A DNA stretch of 64,000 bases from Acinetobacter sp. ANC 4470 (GCF_002135335.1 NZ_NEGC01000005.1:209485-273484), one strand, 5' to 3'. Shown: positions 1 through 10,577, counted from the first letter of the stretch. Numbers and translations: made by a program. The notes: a model not told the origin generated them from the letters alone.

Positions 1-209
1 AAGTAACTGCATTTTCATCTCTGCCTCGTAAATTTTACCCTCTATAGTTAAAAAACAACTATTTCTTATTTACTCTATTAACAAACTTTAACATAGAACA
101 CAATGCAAAAAAGACATAAATAGTCCCAAAGTGACAATTTTAGACAGGCCGTATTTTCATTGTTGCTGACCTGACGTTAAGCCTCAGAATTTAATCAATT
201 TTTAACCAT

Positions 210-248
210 AAAAAAACCCCAAGCTTTTCGTACAGCTTGGGGTTTTTT
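210..248 (-). terminator. Terminator of tRNA-Leu
   Basis: A 9-bp GC-rich stem (CCCCAAGCT / AGCTTGGGG, 217-225 with 234-242) is flanked by an A-run on one side and seven T on the other. It lies just downstream of the minus-strand tRNA gene and could work in both directions. Confidence 0.85.
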
Positions 249-254
249 TGAATC

Positions 255-341
255 TGGTCCCGAGGGTCGGACTCGAACCGACACATCATCTCTGATAGTG
301 GATTTTGAATCCACCGCGTCTACCAATTTCACCACCTCGGG
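255..341 (-). tRNA. tRNA-Leu (anticodon CAA)
   Basis: Read on the minus strand, an 87-nt gene starts CCCGAGGTGG and ends CCTCGGGACCA. The 7-bp acceptor stem pairs perfectly and CCA is encoded. The anticodon stem GTGGA/TCCAC encloses the loop TTCAAAA, giving anticodon CAA for UUG codons. The long variable arm and the GGTTCGAGTCC T-arm fit a class II leucine tRNA. It is preceded by a good promoter and followed by a strong terminator, so it is transcribed alone. Confidence 0.97.
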
Positions 342-376
342 AAAGGGGCTTACAAGCATATGAGCTTGTGGTCGCT

Positions 377-404
377 ATATTACTATTAAACTTTAAATTG
401 TCAA
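377..404 (-). promoter_or_regulatory. Promoter of tRNA-Leu
   Basis: On the minus strand a perfect -35 TTGACA (399-404) is separated by 16 bp from a -10 TAATAT (377-382). It lies about 36 bp upstream of the tRNA 5' end, as expected for a strong stable-RNA promoter. Confidence 0.7.
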
Positions 405-498
405 TTATCTAACCCAGCCAACTGATCACTTTTACAGCAAAAGTAAAAACTTTGTCTTAAAAAACATCAAATACCATCTAGTCAACCCTTTTCAGGAC

Positions 499-504
499 TA
501 TAAT
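499..504 (+). promoter_or_regulatory. -10 element of queA promoter
   Basis: A perfect TATAAT lies about 33 bp upstream of the queA ATG. No good -35 hexamer is visible at 16-18 bp, so the call rests mainly on the -10 box and its position. Confidence 0.5.
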
Positions 505-536
505 GCAGACGTTTTTTTTATTGTTATACATTGAAG

Positions 537-1580
537 ATGCAACTTTCCGACTTTAACTTTGATCTCCCTGACGAGCTAATTGCTCGCTACCCTTTAGATA
601 CCCGCAGTGCTTCGCGCCTTTTGCATTTAGATCAGCAAGGGCAATATCACGACTGCCATTTTACGGATATTTTTGATTTACTCGATGCCGGTGACTTACT
701 GATTTTAAATGACACTAAAGTGATGAAAGCACGGCTGAAAGGAAAACGTGCAACGGGTGGTGCTGTTGAAGTTTTAGTGGAACGGATGCAGGATAAGTTT
801 ATTGCGCATTGCCACATTAAAGCCAGTAATTCGCCTAAGGCAGGTGCTGAACTTTTTATCGGTGATGATGAAATAAAAGTCACAGTGCAAGGTCGTCATG
901 AAAACTTATTTATTGTCGAGTTTTCACAACCTATTTTAGATGTGCTCGATCAATACGGTGCTTTACCCATTCCTCCGTATTTTAATCGTGAAGCCGAAGC
1001 TATTGATACCGAACGTTATCAAACGGTATTTAATGACCCAACTAAACTGGCAAGCGTCGCCGCTCCTACAGCGAGTCTGCACTTTGACCAAGACTTATTG
1101 GAAAAGTTAGCAGCCAAAGGCATTCAAAAAGCCTTTGTGACGCTGCATGTTGGCGCAGGGACCTTCTTACCAGTACGCACGACAGACATCCATAATCATA
1201 TTATGCATAGCGAATGGTGTGATGTTCCTGAACAGACCGTTGAATTGATTCGTCAAACCAAAGCACGTGGTAATAAAGTGATTACTGTGGGCACAACTGC
1301 AACACGTGCCATTGAAAGTGCCGCGCAAGCCCATGGCGGAACATTAGCTGCATGGACAGGTGATACACAAATTTTTATCTATCCAGGTTATGAGTTTAAG
1401 GTGGTCGATCGCTTAATCACTAACTTCCATCTACCTGAATCTACGCTATTAATGCTCGTTTCAGCATTATCAAATCGTGATAATATTTTGCATGCCTATC
1501 ATCATGCTGTCGAAGCAAAATACCGCTTTTTTAGTTATGGTGATGCCATGCTGATTGATAAAATTACACCTTCATCTTGA
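537..1580 (+). CDS. queA: S-adenosylmethionine:tRNA ribosyltransferase-isomerase QueA
   Basis: QueA transfers the ribosyl part of SAM to preQ1 in tRNA to make epoxyqueuosine, the penultimate step of queuosine synthesis in the cytoplasm. The 347-aa protein has the family start [28 protein letters not shown] (about 141-148), APTASLHF (about 176-183) and HVGAGTF (about 204-210). The length is normal. The frame is open from a TTG at 531, but the ATG at 537 matches the usual N-terminus and is preferred. tgt, the enzyme that inserts preQ1 into tRNA, lies 2 kb downstream on the same strand, so the two queuosine genes are near neighbours although separated by the DUF3137/LemA pair. Confidence 0.97.
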   Translation: MQLSDFNFDLPDELIARYPLDTRSASRLLHLDQQGQYHDCHFTDIFDLLDAGDLLILNDTKVMKARLKGKRATGGAVEVLVERMQDKFIAHCHIKASNSPKAGAELFIGDDEIKVTVQGRHENLFIVEFSQPILDVLDQYGALPIPPYFNREAEAIDTERYQTVFNDPTKLASVAAPTASLHFDQDLLEKLAAKGIQKAFVTLHVGAGTFLPVRTTDIHNHIMHSEWCDVPEQTVELIRQTKARGNKVITVGTTATRAIESAAQAHGGTLAAWTGDTQIFIYPGYEFKVVDRLITNFHLPESTLLMLVSALSNRDNILHAYHHAVEAKYRFFSYGDAMLIDKITPSS

Positions 1581-1599
1581 CTCATAAAAGAAGAACACC

Positions 1600-2628
1600 A
1601 TGCCGCTCGATAGCGTTCAACATTCGATTCATATTCGACGTAAAAAAAATGAACGTGTTTTTCAAAATATCGCGCGGCTACAGGATCTTGGACGTAAAGC
1701 GCAAAGCCATCAGGACATTTTAGACGGTCTGCATCCATGGAATGCACCAATTGTGCTTAAATTTGAAAATGTCTTACCTGTGCTTTTAGCAGTGGTAGGT
1801 TTATTTTTTATGTTGCTGATTTTTATTGCCCCCACTAATATTTGGATGCAATTGGGGCTGATCAGTGGGCTACTTATGATTTTTTGGGCCTATATCAGTT
1901 ATGAAGATCAACAACCCATTGATGATGTGATCGAATTCTTAGAACAACAAAGCATTAATAAAAAATACCAGTTAGCTTTGCATCAACAACCACAACATAT
2001 CTCTGTTCCATTACAACCTGTTTTATTTATTGCCCATTTAAAACGACTATTCCCCGTGTTTAATCAAGGTACGATTTCTAATGACCTACCCTACTATGCC
2101 AGTACCGTCTGGGAAGATGAAGAGGGTCAACAACATCAAGTGATGGTTTTTCAATATCACTATATCAATGAAATTCGTGTCCGTGATAAAGACGGTGATG
2201 ATGTCAAAGTCAAAGAAATTCATAAAGACTTATGGGGTGTTTTTGTTTTTGATGTAGAAACACAAGGGCTTGCCATCACAACAGCAAACAAAGACTTTGA
2301 TTATCCTTATCGTTTTCCTTGGCATACCAGCGATATACAAACCAATCAAAAGCTAAACATTTTTGGCAGCGATGAAATGCAAACCGCAAAGCTCCTGTCA
2401 CCTGCATTTGTACTGAGATTGGCAGACTTTTTTGCCCAGCGTCAGGGAGACTTAATGTTCCATCCTAGCAGTCATACCTTATGCTTTTTAGGACCAGCAA
2501 ATTTATTTAAAATTTCAACACAAGCAAAAAACATTCAAGATATTTCTGCATTACGTGGACACTTACGTACTTTTAAATTACCTTATCTAGAAAGCTTACA
2601 GCGTGATTTAACACATTTTTTAAAATAG
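1600..2628 (+). CDS. DUF3137 domain membrane protein
   Basis: The 342-aa protein has a soluble N-terminus of about 55 residues, two adjacent hydrophobic segments (roughly 57-80 and 84-102) and a long cytoplasmic C-terminal region. That region carries the DUF3137 pattern, including a conserved W/F-rich stretch near residues 150-200 and a FHPSSHT-type tail. No enzymatic motif is visible. It begins 19 bp after queA and is followed 28 bp later by a LemA-family gene. DUF3137 and LemA genes commonly occur side by side, which suggests a shared membrane-associated role, but the function is unknown. Family assignment is from recall of the pattern only. Confidence 0.75.
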   Translation: MPLDSVQHSIHIRRKKNERVFQNIARLQDLGRKAQSHQDILDGLHPWNAPIVLKFENVLPVLLAVVGLFFMLLIFIAPTNIWMQLGLISGLLMIFWAYISYEDQQPIDDVIEFLEQQSINKKYQLALHQQPQHISVPLQPVLFIAHLKRLFPVFNQGTISNDLPYYASTVWEDEEGQQHQVMVFQYHYINEIRVRDKDGDDVKVKEIHKDLWGVFVFDVETQGLAITTANKDFDYPYRFPWHTSDIQTNQKLNIFGSDEMQTAKLLSPAFVLRLADFFAQRQGDLMFHPSSHTLCFLGPANLFKISTQAKNIQDISALRGHLRTFKLPYLESLQRDLTHFLK

Positions 2629-2656
2629 AAATCATTCATAATTTGGGGACTTATCC

Positions 2657-3223
2657 ATGGGGTTATTGATTTTTTTACTCTTGATCATCGCTGCGGTTGT
2701 CGCATGTGTCATGATTCGAAATAATATCGTTCGCCATCACAATGCGTCTATTCGAGCTTGGTCAGATGTTGCCACTTATGAACGTCAAAAAATTAAAATT
2801 TTAGATGCTCTACAACCATTGGTGGAACAATATTCAAACTTTGAAAAAGGGACTTTAGAAAAAGTCACCGAACTGCGTCAAAATATTTTAAATTTAAATG
2901 TGAACAATACTGATGTTTCGCAATTACAACGCATTGAAAGCTTAAATAAAGAACTGATGCATAGTTTAAATGTCGTAGTTGAAAACTATCCTGAACTTAA
3001 AGCCAATGAAATTTATCTTAAAATGATGAATGAAATTGAAGAACAAAATGAAAATGTCGGTGCTGCCATTACCATCTTTAACCGTAATGTAGAATTATTT
3101 AACAACCACATTCAAATTTTCCCGAATAACATTGTCAATACCATGACTCTTGGTAAAAAAGCCGTTCGTCCCTTTCGAGACCAAGCAGCCACTCAAAATT
3201 TTGACTACCGACCGAATTTTTAA
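2657..3223 (+). CDS. LemA family protein
   Basis: The 188-aa protein has one N-terminal membrane segment (about 2-20) followed by a largely helical domain. It carries the LemA-type sequence around NNIVRHHNASIRAWSDVATY (22-41) and heptad-rich helices to the end. LemA proteins are small membrane-anchored four-helix proteins of uncertain function. The gene sits 28 bp behind the DUF3137 gene and is probably translated from the same transcript. A clear TGGGGAC ribosome-binding region precedes the ATG. Confidence 0.85.
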   Translation: MGLLIFLLLIIAAVVACVMIRNNIVRHHNASIRAWSDVATYERQKIKILDALQPLVEQYSNFEKGTLEKVTELRQNILNLNVNNTDVSQLQRIESLNKELMHSLNVVVENYPELKANEIYLKMMNEIEEQNENVGAAITIFNRNVELFNNHIQIFPNNIVNTMTLGKKAVRPFRDQAATQNFDYRPNF

Positions 3224-3361
3224 CCTATACAGACGTTTTGCATCCTTTGCCATGAAAGATGCAAGACGCTCTATTTAAAAATATTTTTATTGCTCTTTAA
3301 TATTCACCCGCATTAAGAAATCAAAGCCAGCGACACATTAAAAAAACAATCCCCCAGTTAA

Positions 3362-3493
3362 ATACCTCATTTATGCCAAGCACTTACCAACTTGGTTGCT
3401 GTGGACTTTATTTTGCCAACGACCTTTAATCGAGAAAGTATTGAGTTAAAACTCGACAACACTGGTGTTTATCTGCGTAATCTAGGAAAATAG
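3362..3493 (+). pseudogene. Possible 3' remnant of a decayed gene (LemA-tgt gap)
   Basis: The 344-bp gap between lemA and tgt has no intact gene. One frame, open from 3362 to a TAG at 3491, ends in a protein-like tail (FNRESIELKLDNTGVYLRNL) with normal codon use but no start codon. In-frame stops lie just upstream. It may be the end of a degraded gene. Near 3232-3268 there is also an imperfect hairpin around TTTGCATC/GATGCAAG that could terminate lemA transcription, though it lacks a strong T-run. Confidence 0.3.
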
Positions 3494-3504
3494 CCGACTT
3501 TTAG

Positions 3505-4698
<1,194 letters not shown>

Positions 4699-4800
4699 TC
4701 TTTCAGCATTTGCGCTGAAGAAAAAGACAAGGTAAATTGCAGAACAAGTTAATTTATTATCATATTGTTGATATACAGTTTTTTATTTTAGGAAAATGAA

Positions 4801-5130
4801 ATGAGCCTTTTTATTTCTACTGCTCACGCAGCGGGTGAAGCTGCAAGCCAACCAAGTTTGGTCACTAACCTTTTGATGATTGCGGTATTTGTCGCAATTT
4901 TCTATTTCCTCATTTGGCGTCCTCAAGCAAAACGCGCTAAAGAACACCGCACTTTAGTTGAAAGCCTTGGTGTGGGTAGTGAAATTGTTTTTGCTGGCGG
5001 TCTGATGGGCAAAATCCTGAAAATTGAAGGTGATTTTGTCGTGGTTGAATTAAGCCGTGGTGTAGAAATAAAAGTTCAACGCGCAAGTGTGATTTCAGTT
5101 CTTCCTGAAGGCACATTAAATAATCTCTAA
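4801..5130 (+). CDS. yajC: Preprotein translocase subunit YajC
   Basis: YajC is the small membrane accessory subunit associated with SecDF. The 109-aa protein has a short periplasmic N-terminus, one membrane helix (about 20-38, LLMIAVFVAIFYFLIWRPQ) ending in the conserved WRPQAKRAKEH, and a compact cytoplasmic domain with the G-G-x-x-GKI pattern. It has an AGGAAA ribosome-binding site just before ATG and lies about 100 bp after tgt. Confidence 0.95.
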   Translation: MSLFISTAHAAGEAASQPSLVTNLLMIAVFVAIFYFLIWRPQAKRAKEHRTLVESLGVGSEIVFAGGLMGKILKIEGDFVVVELSRGVEIKVQRASVISVLPEGTLNNL

Positions 5131-5138
5131 TCAAAAAT

Positions 5139-5162
5139 AGTCGTGCCCTAGCACGACTTTTT
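5139..5162 (+). terminator. Hairpin with T-run between yajC and secD
   Basis: A perfect 8-bp stem AGTCGTGC/GCACGACT with a 4-nt loop is followed by five T. It looks like an intrinsic terminator, yet it sits inside the usually continuous yajC-secD-secF operon, only 20 bp before secD. It may attenuate read-through or protect the upstream mRNA 3' end. Confidence 0.6.
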
Positions 5163-5181
5163 CATTTTAAGAAGAAAATAA

Positions 5182-7083
5182 ATGCGTTACCCAGCATGGA
5201 AATATCTGCTGATCATTGTTGTTCTGGTGATTAGTACATTATATGCCCTGCCTAGTTTGTATCCAGATGAACCTGCTGTTCAAATTTCGGGTGCCAAAGC
5301 TGGTACTCAAATTGATCAAAGCATCGTACAAAAAGCAGAGCAATTATTAGAAAGTGAAAAAATTCCAAGCCATGACAACAGCTTTAGTAATAATGCTGCC
5401 CTTTTACGTCTCGGTTCTTCTGAAGCGCAATTAAAAGCCAAAGAAGTATTACATCGTGGTCTTGGTGAAAATTACGTTGTTGCTTTAAACCTTGCGCCAA
5501 CCACGCCAGAATGGCTCCAAAAAATTGGTGCAAAACCAATGAAATTGGGTCTAGATTTACGTGGTGGTGTTCACTTCCTACTAGAAGTGGATATGGATAA
5601 AGCCATCAGTCAGCGTATGGAAACATCCGCAACGGACTTACGTCGTCAACTTCGTGATAACAAACTGAAATTCAATAGTCTTGCTTTGAATAACAATACT
5701 ATTACGATGCAGTTTGCCAATAACAGTGACCGTGATGCGGTGATGGATTTCTTACGTCGTAATGGCAATGAGTTCACTCAACAAGCCATTGCATCAGAGA
5801 TGGGTTCAACTTTACGTTTGAACTATACCGATGTACGTAAGCAAGAAATTCAGTCTTATGCGGTGAATCAAAACTTAACCACGTTACGTAATCGTATTAA
5901 TGAGTTAGGTGTAGCAGAAGCATTGGTGCAAACCCAAGGTAGCAACCGTATTGTGGTTGAATTACCAGGTGTTCAAGATACCGCTGAAGCAAAACGTGTT
6001 TTAGGTCGGACTGCAAATCTTGAATTCCGTTTAGTCTCTGATTTGAATGACCAGTACATTGACCCTTATACAGGTAAGTCAAATGGTCAAGCATTGCCAC
6101 CAGGCACTGAACTATTTGCTTATGAATCGCTTGATAGCGGTCGCCAATTACTGTTAAACCGTAACCGTATTTTAACGGGTGAACGTGTACAAAACGCATC
6201 GAGTGGCTTTAGCCAAGATACTGGTGGTGCTGAAGTAAATATTACTTTAGACAGTGCTGGTGGTAAGTTGATGGCAGATGCCACACGTAGTGCGGTGGGT
6301 AAACGCATGGCGGTATTGTTCATCGAGAACAAACAAAGAATTAGCTATGTCCCCGATCCAGCTACCGGTGCACAAACTGAAGTCCGTACGCCTTATACAG
6401 AATCTGTGGTGATTAATGCAGCCACTATTCAAGCTGTATTGGGTTCACAATTCCGTATTACTGGTCTAGATTCACCACAAGAAGCTGCGGAACTTGCATT
6501 AATGCTTCGTGCTGGGGCACTTGCTGCACCGATGTACTTCGTTGAAGAGCGTGTAGTTGGGCCAAGCCTTGGTCAGGAAAATATTGATAAAGGCGTACTC
6601 TCTACTCAAATCGGCTTCTTACTGGTTGCACTTTGGATGGTCGCATTTTTCCGATTATTCGGTTTAATTGCGAACTTTGCCCTTGTGGTTAACCTTGCCA
6701 TGATTCTAACTATAATGTCGTGGCTTGGTGCTTCCCTCACTCTGCCAGGTATTGCAGGTATCGTGATTGGTATTGGTATGGCAGTCGATGCCAACGTCCT
6801 GATCTGTGAGCGAATACGAGAAGAAATGAAATGGGGAGCATCGCCCAAACAGGCGATTGTTGCCGGTTATGAGCGAGCCTATAACACCATTTTCGACTCA
6901 AACTTAACCACATTCCTCGTTGCGTTCATTCTATTTGCCATTGGTACGGGGCCGATCAAAGGTTTTGCCGTAACACTAATGATTGGTATTGTTTGCTCAA
7001 TGTTTACTGCAATTACAGTAACACGTGCAATTGTACAGCTCATTTATGGCAAAAAACGTAACTTGAAAAAGTTGAGCATATAA
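5182..7083 (+). CDS. secD: Protein translocase subunit SecD
   Basis: SecD uses the proton gradient with SecF to pull translocating proteins out of SecYEG on the periplasmic side. The 633-aa protein has a first membrane helix at about 8-25, a large periplasmic P1 region with the LGLDLRGGVHFLLEVD signature (about 123-138), and five further helices in the last 170 residues. These include GIGMAVDANVLICERIREE, the RND-type SecD motif. The length is normal. It is followed 8 bp later by secF. Confidence 0.97.
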   Translation: MRYPAWKYLLIIVVLVISTLYALPSLYPDEPAVQISGAKAGTQIDQSIVQKAEQLLESEKIPSHDNSFSNNAALLRLGSSEAQLKAKEVLHRGLGENYVVALNLAPTTPEWLQKIGAKPMKLGLDLRGGVHFLLEVDMDKAISQRMETSATDLRRQLRDNKLKFNSLALNNNTITMQFANNSDRDAVMDFLRRNGNEFTQQAIASEMGSTLRLNYTDVRKQEIQSYAVNQNLTTLRNRINELGVAEALVQTQGSNRIVVELPGVQDTAEAKRVLGRTANLEFRLVSDLNDQYIDPYTGKSNGQALPPGTELFAYESLDSGRQLLLNRNRILTGERVQNASSGFSQDTGGAEVNITLDSAGGKLMADATRSAVGKRMAVLFIENKQRISYVPDPATGAQTEVRTPYTESVVINAATIQAVLGSQFRITGLDSPQEAAELALMLRAGALAAPMYFVEERVVGPSLGQENIDKGVLSTQIGFLLVALWMVAFFRLFGLIANFALVVNLAMILTIMSWLGASLTLPGIAGIVIGIGMAVDANVLICERIREEMKWGASPKQAIVAGYERAYNTIFDSNLTTFLVAFILFAIGTGPIKGFAVTLMIGIVCSMFTAITVTRAIVQLIYGKKRNLKKLSI

Positions 7084-7091
7084 GGAGATCG

Positions 7092-8066
7092 ATGATGACT
7101 GACATGACTCAACCTGATTCAAAAAAATACGGTCGCCCAGATGATGAACGGGTTATTCCGTTTATGAAAATTGCGCTGCCAGCTGCAATTATTTCCATCA
7201 TTCTGACCATTGGCGGTATTTTCTTTATTGCTACCAAAGGTCTGAACTTGGGGCTGGATTTTACTGGTGGTGTTTCTGCCGAGTTAAATTATGCACAGCC
7301 TGCTAACCAAACCGAAGTGGTTAAAGCGTTAGACCAAGCAGGCTTTCATGATGCTGTGGTACAAACACTCGGTAGTAATAAAGACCTGATTGTACGTATG
7401 CCCGTTCAAGACATTGAAGTTGAAGATCTAACGAACGCGATTACCAAAGCTGCCCAATTACCGAACAATCCTGCTGAAGTACATAAAGTGGATTCTGTCG
7501 GTGGTCAGGTCGGTAATGAGTTATATCTCCGCTCAGCGGGTGCTGTTGCACTTGCACTCATTCTGATGCTGATTTACGTTACTATCCGTTTTGAGTTCAA
7601 ACTCGCGATGGGTGCTGTACTTTCCCTATTCCACGATATCATTGTCACCGTCGGTATTTTTGCAATGATGCAATGGCCGTTTGACTTAACCGTTCTTGCA
7701 GCTGTTCTCGCATTAATCGGCTTTTCGTTAAACGATAATATTGTGGTATCGGATCGTATTCGTGAAAATTTCCGTAAAATTCGCGGGGCGACTCCTTTGG
7801 AAATCGTCAATATTGCATTGACTGAAACCTTACGCCGTACCATCCATACCTCGATGACACTGTTACTTGTTGTACTTGCCATGTTGTTTATGGGTGGTGA
7901 TGGTCTGAAATGGTTCTCTGTGACCATGTGTATTGGTATTTTTGTCGGAACATATTCTTCAATTTATATTGGTACTGCATTCGCTTTATGGCGTGGTCTG
8001 AACCGTCAAGATTTCATTGTTCAGGTTAAACCTGAATTTGATGAAGAAGAAGAAATTCCTCGATAA
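7092..8066 (+). CDS. secF: Protein translocase subunit SecF
   Basis: SecF is the partner of SecD. The 324-aa protein has helix 1 (about 27-48), the periplasmic motif LGLDFTGGVSAEL, and a block of five helices containing the SecF signature GFSLNDNIVVSDRIREN. TAAGGAGATCG lies just before the start; ATG codons at 7092, 7095 and 7104 are all possible, and the first is best spaced. It ends the tgt-yajC-secDF block and is closed by a strong terminator. Confidence 0.97.
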   Translation: MMTDMTQPDSKKYGRPDDERVIPFMKIALPAAIISIILTIGGIFFIATKGLNLGLDFTGGVSAELNYAQPANQTEVVKALDQAGFHDAVVQTLGSNKDLIVRMPVQDIEVEDLTNAITKAAQLPNNPAEVHKVDSVGGQVGNELYLRSAGAVALALILMLIYVTIRFEFKLAMGAVLSLFHDIIVTVGIFAMMQWPFDLTVLAAVLALIGFSLNDNIVVSDRIRENFRKIRGATPLEIVNIALTETLRRTIHTSMTLLLVVLAMLFMGGDGLKWFSVTMCIGIFVGTYSSIYIGTAFALWRGLNRQDFIVQVKPEFDEEEEIPR

Positions 8067-8083
8067 TTTCTTTGCTTTGAGCT

Positions 8084-8112
8084 AAAAAGCCCATCACGTG
8101 ATGGGCTTTTTT
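8084..8112 (+). terminator. Bidirectional terminator secF / periplasmic protein gene
   Basis: A perfect stem AGCCCATCA/TGATGGGCT has an A-run on the left and a T-run on the right. It can end secF transcription (plus) and the long minus-strand operon that finishes at 8176. Confidence 0.85.
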
Positions 8113-8175
8113 ATTACATAAATGATTGCATATCAATGCTCATTCAACTTTATAGCTTATTAATGAATCAAAGGC

Positions 8176-8610
8176 TTAGAACTTAACCAGATCGCCTTTT
8201 AAAGCCACACCTGCCACAGCCGTGCCTTTAAAGCACTGATAGGTAATCGTACTTTTACTTTCATTCGCTTTGAAGTAACTGACAATATTGGTGACCGCAT
8301 TTGCACCTTGCACTTTTGCCGTATTTTGCAACTGAATCAGTGCTGAACGTAAAACGTGATCACACGCAGTTTCTGCCGACTTAGCAAAACCATTGGTTTT
8401 TTTATTGGTCACCGCATCTTTTTGCAAAACTTGACCGCCAGAATTGGTGCCTGCTAAATAAAATTTGACCGAACCATCCAAAGTCCCATCGGCAACGGCA
8501 CGCTCAACAGCACTTTTAAAATCCAAATTATGTGCAGTATCCGCAGCCTGTGCAGAAACCAACCCACCCAAAGACAATACGGCAGTCAGTACTATTTTTT
8601 TCATGAACAT
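8176..8610 (-). CDS. Small periplasmic protein of unknown function
   Basis: The 144-aa protein has a clear signal peptide (hydrophobic core followed by VSAQA, cleavage near residue 23). It also has a compact domain with an ACDHVLRSALIQLQ helix, a GANAVTNIVSY strand and a TYQCFKGTAVAGVAL ending, with two cysteines that could pair. The GANAV...GTAV pattern recalls small periplasmic YbjQ/RcsF-like folds, which is only an inference. It starts 21 bp after the last ketosynthase of the aryl polyene operon with a GAGAGG ribosome-binding site and no visible terminator between. It is therefore probably co-transcribed, but nothing shows that it takes part in the pathway. Confidence 0.75.
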   Translation of the reverse strand: MFMKKIVLTAVLSLGGLVSAQAADTAHNLDFKSAVERAVADGTLDGSVKFYLAGTNSGGQVLQKDAVTNKKTNGFAKSAETACDHVLRSALIQLQNTAKVQGANAVTNIVSYFKANESKSTITYQCFKGTAVAGVALKGDLVKF

Positions 8611-8631
8611 GAGTTTACCCTCTCGTTATTG

Positions 8632-9855
8632 TTAAACCCGTTTAAAAATCAGGGAGGTATTAATTCCTCCAAAAGCAAAATTATTGCTCATAATCATATT
8701 GGCATTCATCTTTCTAGATTGCTTGACGATGTAATCTAAATCGCCGCATAAAGCATCTATTTCTTCTAAATTTAAGGTGGCAATAAACTGGCTACGCAGC
8801 ATCATTTCAATGCTCAGCCAAGCTTCGATCGCACCACAAGCCCCTAAAGTATGTCCAAAATAACTTTTGAGTGAGCTAATCGGTTTCTTGCCCAAAACGC
8901 TTGCCGTTGCCTGACTTTCGGCAATATCCCCTTGATCGGTGGATGTGCCATGTGCATTGACATAATCCACTTGATCCGCTGTAATTTGGGCATCAGACAA
9001 TGCCAATTCCATACAGCGCCCCATCATTTCCGAATCTGGGCGGGTGACATGCTGACCATCACTATTGCTGCCATAACCAATGACTTCTGCATAAATCTTG
9101 GCACCCCGTGCTTTGGCATGTTCATATTCTTCTAGAATCAAACAACCCGCCCCTTCGCCAATCACTAAACCATCACGTTTCGCATCGAATGGACGTGGTG
9201 TCTTTTCTGGGTGATCATTTTGACTGCTAGTTGCCAACAAAACATCAAACACAGCTGAACCTGCTGCACTCAGCTCTTCTGCACCACCTGCCAACATCAC
9301 AGTTTGCTTGCCATATTTAATTGCTTCATAGGCCTGACCAAGCGCCATTGAACCTGAAGTACAGGCACTAGACGTCGGCAAAGTTAAACCTTTTAAGCCA
9401 AAATACACGGTCATATTCACAGCGCTGGTATGTGACATCATACGAATATAGGTGGTGGCATTAAGTTTGTTCATATTGTTATCGTGCAACATGCTGCCAA
9501 ACTCACGAATGGCATCGACACTTCCTGCTGATGAGCCGAATGCCACACCTGTTTGCCCACTGCTCAATATCGGATCATTTAACAGTGCCGCATCTTCTAA
9601 TGCTTTTTCAGCACAGACCGTCGACATTAAAGCCACACGTCCCATACCACGCGTCACTTTACGATTAAAATGTTTGGGAACAGTATAAGACGCTACAGGT
9701 CCTGCCAATTTACTGCGTAAATCGGTGAACCGCTCCCATTCTGGCATGTAGCGAATACCGCTATTGCCCTGTTCAAACTGAGCAAAAATTTGATCCGCAG
9801 TTTCACCTAACGAAGTAATCCCTGCCATGCCTGTGACGACAACACGTTTCATCAA
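8632..9855 (-). CDS. Beta-ketoacyl-ACP synthase (aryl polyene, ApeR-like position)
   Basis: FabF-type condensing enzyme, 407 aa, with the full Cys-His-His triad: C165 in SSACTSG, H302 in AHGTSTDQGD and H335 in FGHTLGACGAIE, plus NNFAFGGINTS near the end. It should catalyse decarboxylative condensation of malonyl-ACP with a growing polyene. It is the last pathway gene; its start overlaps the ketoreductase stop by 4 bp (ATGA type), which implies translational coupling. The order ketosynthase, dehydratase, ketoreductase, ketosynthase over 12210-8632 is that of apeO-P-Q-R in the E. coli ape locus. On order alone this would be ApeR, a letter assignment that is inferred. Confidence 0.93.
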   Translation of the reverse strand: MMKRVVVTGMAGITSLGETADQIFAQFEQGNSGIRYMPEWERFTDLRSKLAGPVASYTVPKHFNRKVTRGMGRVALMSTVCAEKALEDAALLNDPILSSGQTGVAFGSSAGSVDAIREFGSMLHDNNMNKLNATTYIRMMSHTSAVNMTVYFGLKGLTLPTSSACTSGSMALGQAYEAIKYGKQTVMLAGGAEELSAAGSAVFDVLLATSSQNDHPEKTPRPFDAKRDGLVIGEGAGCLILEEYEHAKARGAKIYAEVIGYGSNSDGQHVTRPDSEMMGRCMELALSDAQITADQVDYVNAHGTSTDQGDIAESQATASVLGKKPISSLKSYFGHTLGACGAIEAWLSIEMMLRSQFIATLNLEEIDALCGDLDYIVKQSRKMNANMIMSNNFAFGGINTSLIFKRV

Positions 9856-10577
9856 ATCAAACCTCCATTGACCGAAATCACCTGACGGGTGATGTAACTG
9901 GCATCATCACTGCATAAAAATTTCACCACTTTAGCAACTTCATCTACATGACCCATCCGTTGCATGGGAATCATTTTCAATGCATGTTCTTTAACTTCTT
10001 CGCTGACCATTTCAGTTTCGATTAAACCGGGTGCGACACAATTCACGGTAATTTTTCGCTTCGCCAACTCGAGTGCTAAAGCTTTGGTCGCGCCAATTAA
10101 ACCGGCTTTTGCCGCACTGTAATTAACCTGACCACGATTCCCCATCAAACCAGATACAGAAGATAAGGTGACAATGCGCCCACCTTTTTTCAAACGAATC
10201 ATTGGCATCACCAACGGTTTTAACACATTGTAAAAACCATCCAGTGAAGTCGAAATCACCTCATCCCAATCACTATCGGTTAAGGCTGGAAATGCTGCAT
10301 CACGGGTCAGTCCTGCATTAAGTACCACCCCATAAAATGCACCATGTTCTGCAACATCTTGCTCAAGCAATTGCATGACTTTTTCACGATCATTCACATC
10401 AAACATTAAGACATGACTTTCCTGTCCTAAAGCCTGAATCTGTTGTGCCACTTGCTCTGCTTCTTGTTGTCTTGAACGAGCATGTACGGTGACATCAAAA
10501 CCTGACTGCGCCAATTGCAAGGCAATGGCTTGACCAATGCCACGGCTTGAGCCGGTGACTAAAATTCTTCTATTCAC
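9852..10577 (-). CDS. 3-oxoacyl-ACP reductase, FabG/ApeQ-like
   Basis: Short-chain dehydrogenase of 241 aa with the NADPH-binding motif TGSSRGIG (8-15), NAG near 87-89, and a catalytic Ser140, Tyr153 (YSAAK) and Lys157. It should reduce 3-ketoacyl-ACP to 3-hydroxyacyl-ACP in each polyene cycle, upstream of the dehydratase. It overlaps both neighbours by 4 bp, so it lies within a tightly coupled block. FabG paralogues of primary fatty acid synthesis look similar; the operon context assigns it to the aryl polyene pathway. Confidence 0.93.
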   Translation of the reverse strand: MNRRILVTGSSRGIGQAIALQLAQSGFDVTVHARSRQQEAEQVAQQIQALGQESHVLMFDVNDREKVMQLLEQDVAEHGAFYGVVLNAGLTRDAAFPALTDSDWDEVISTSLDGFYNVLKPLVMPMIRLKKGGRIVTLSSVSGLMGNRGQVNYSAAKAGLIGATKALALELAKRKITVNCVAPGLIETEMVSEEVKEHALKMIPMQRMGHVDEVAKVVKFLCSDDASYITRQVISVNGGLI

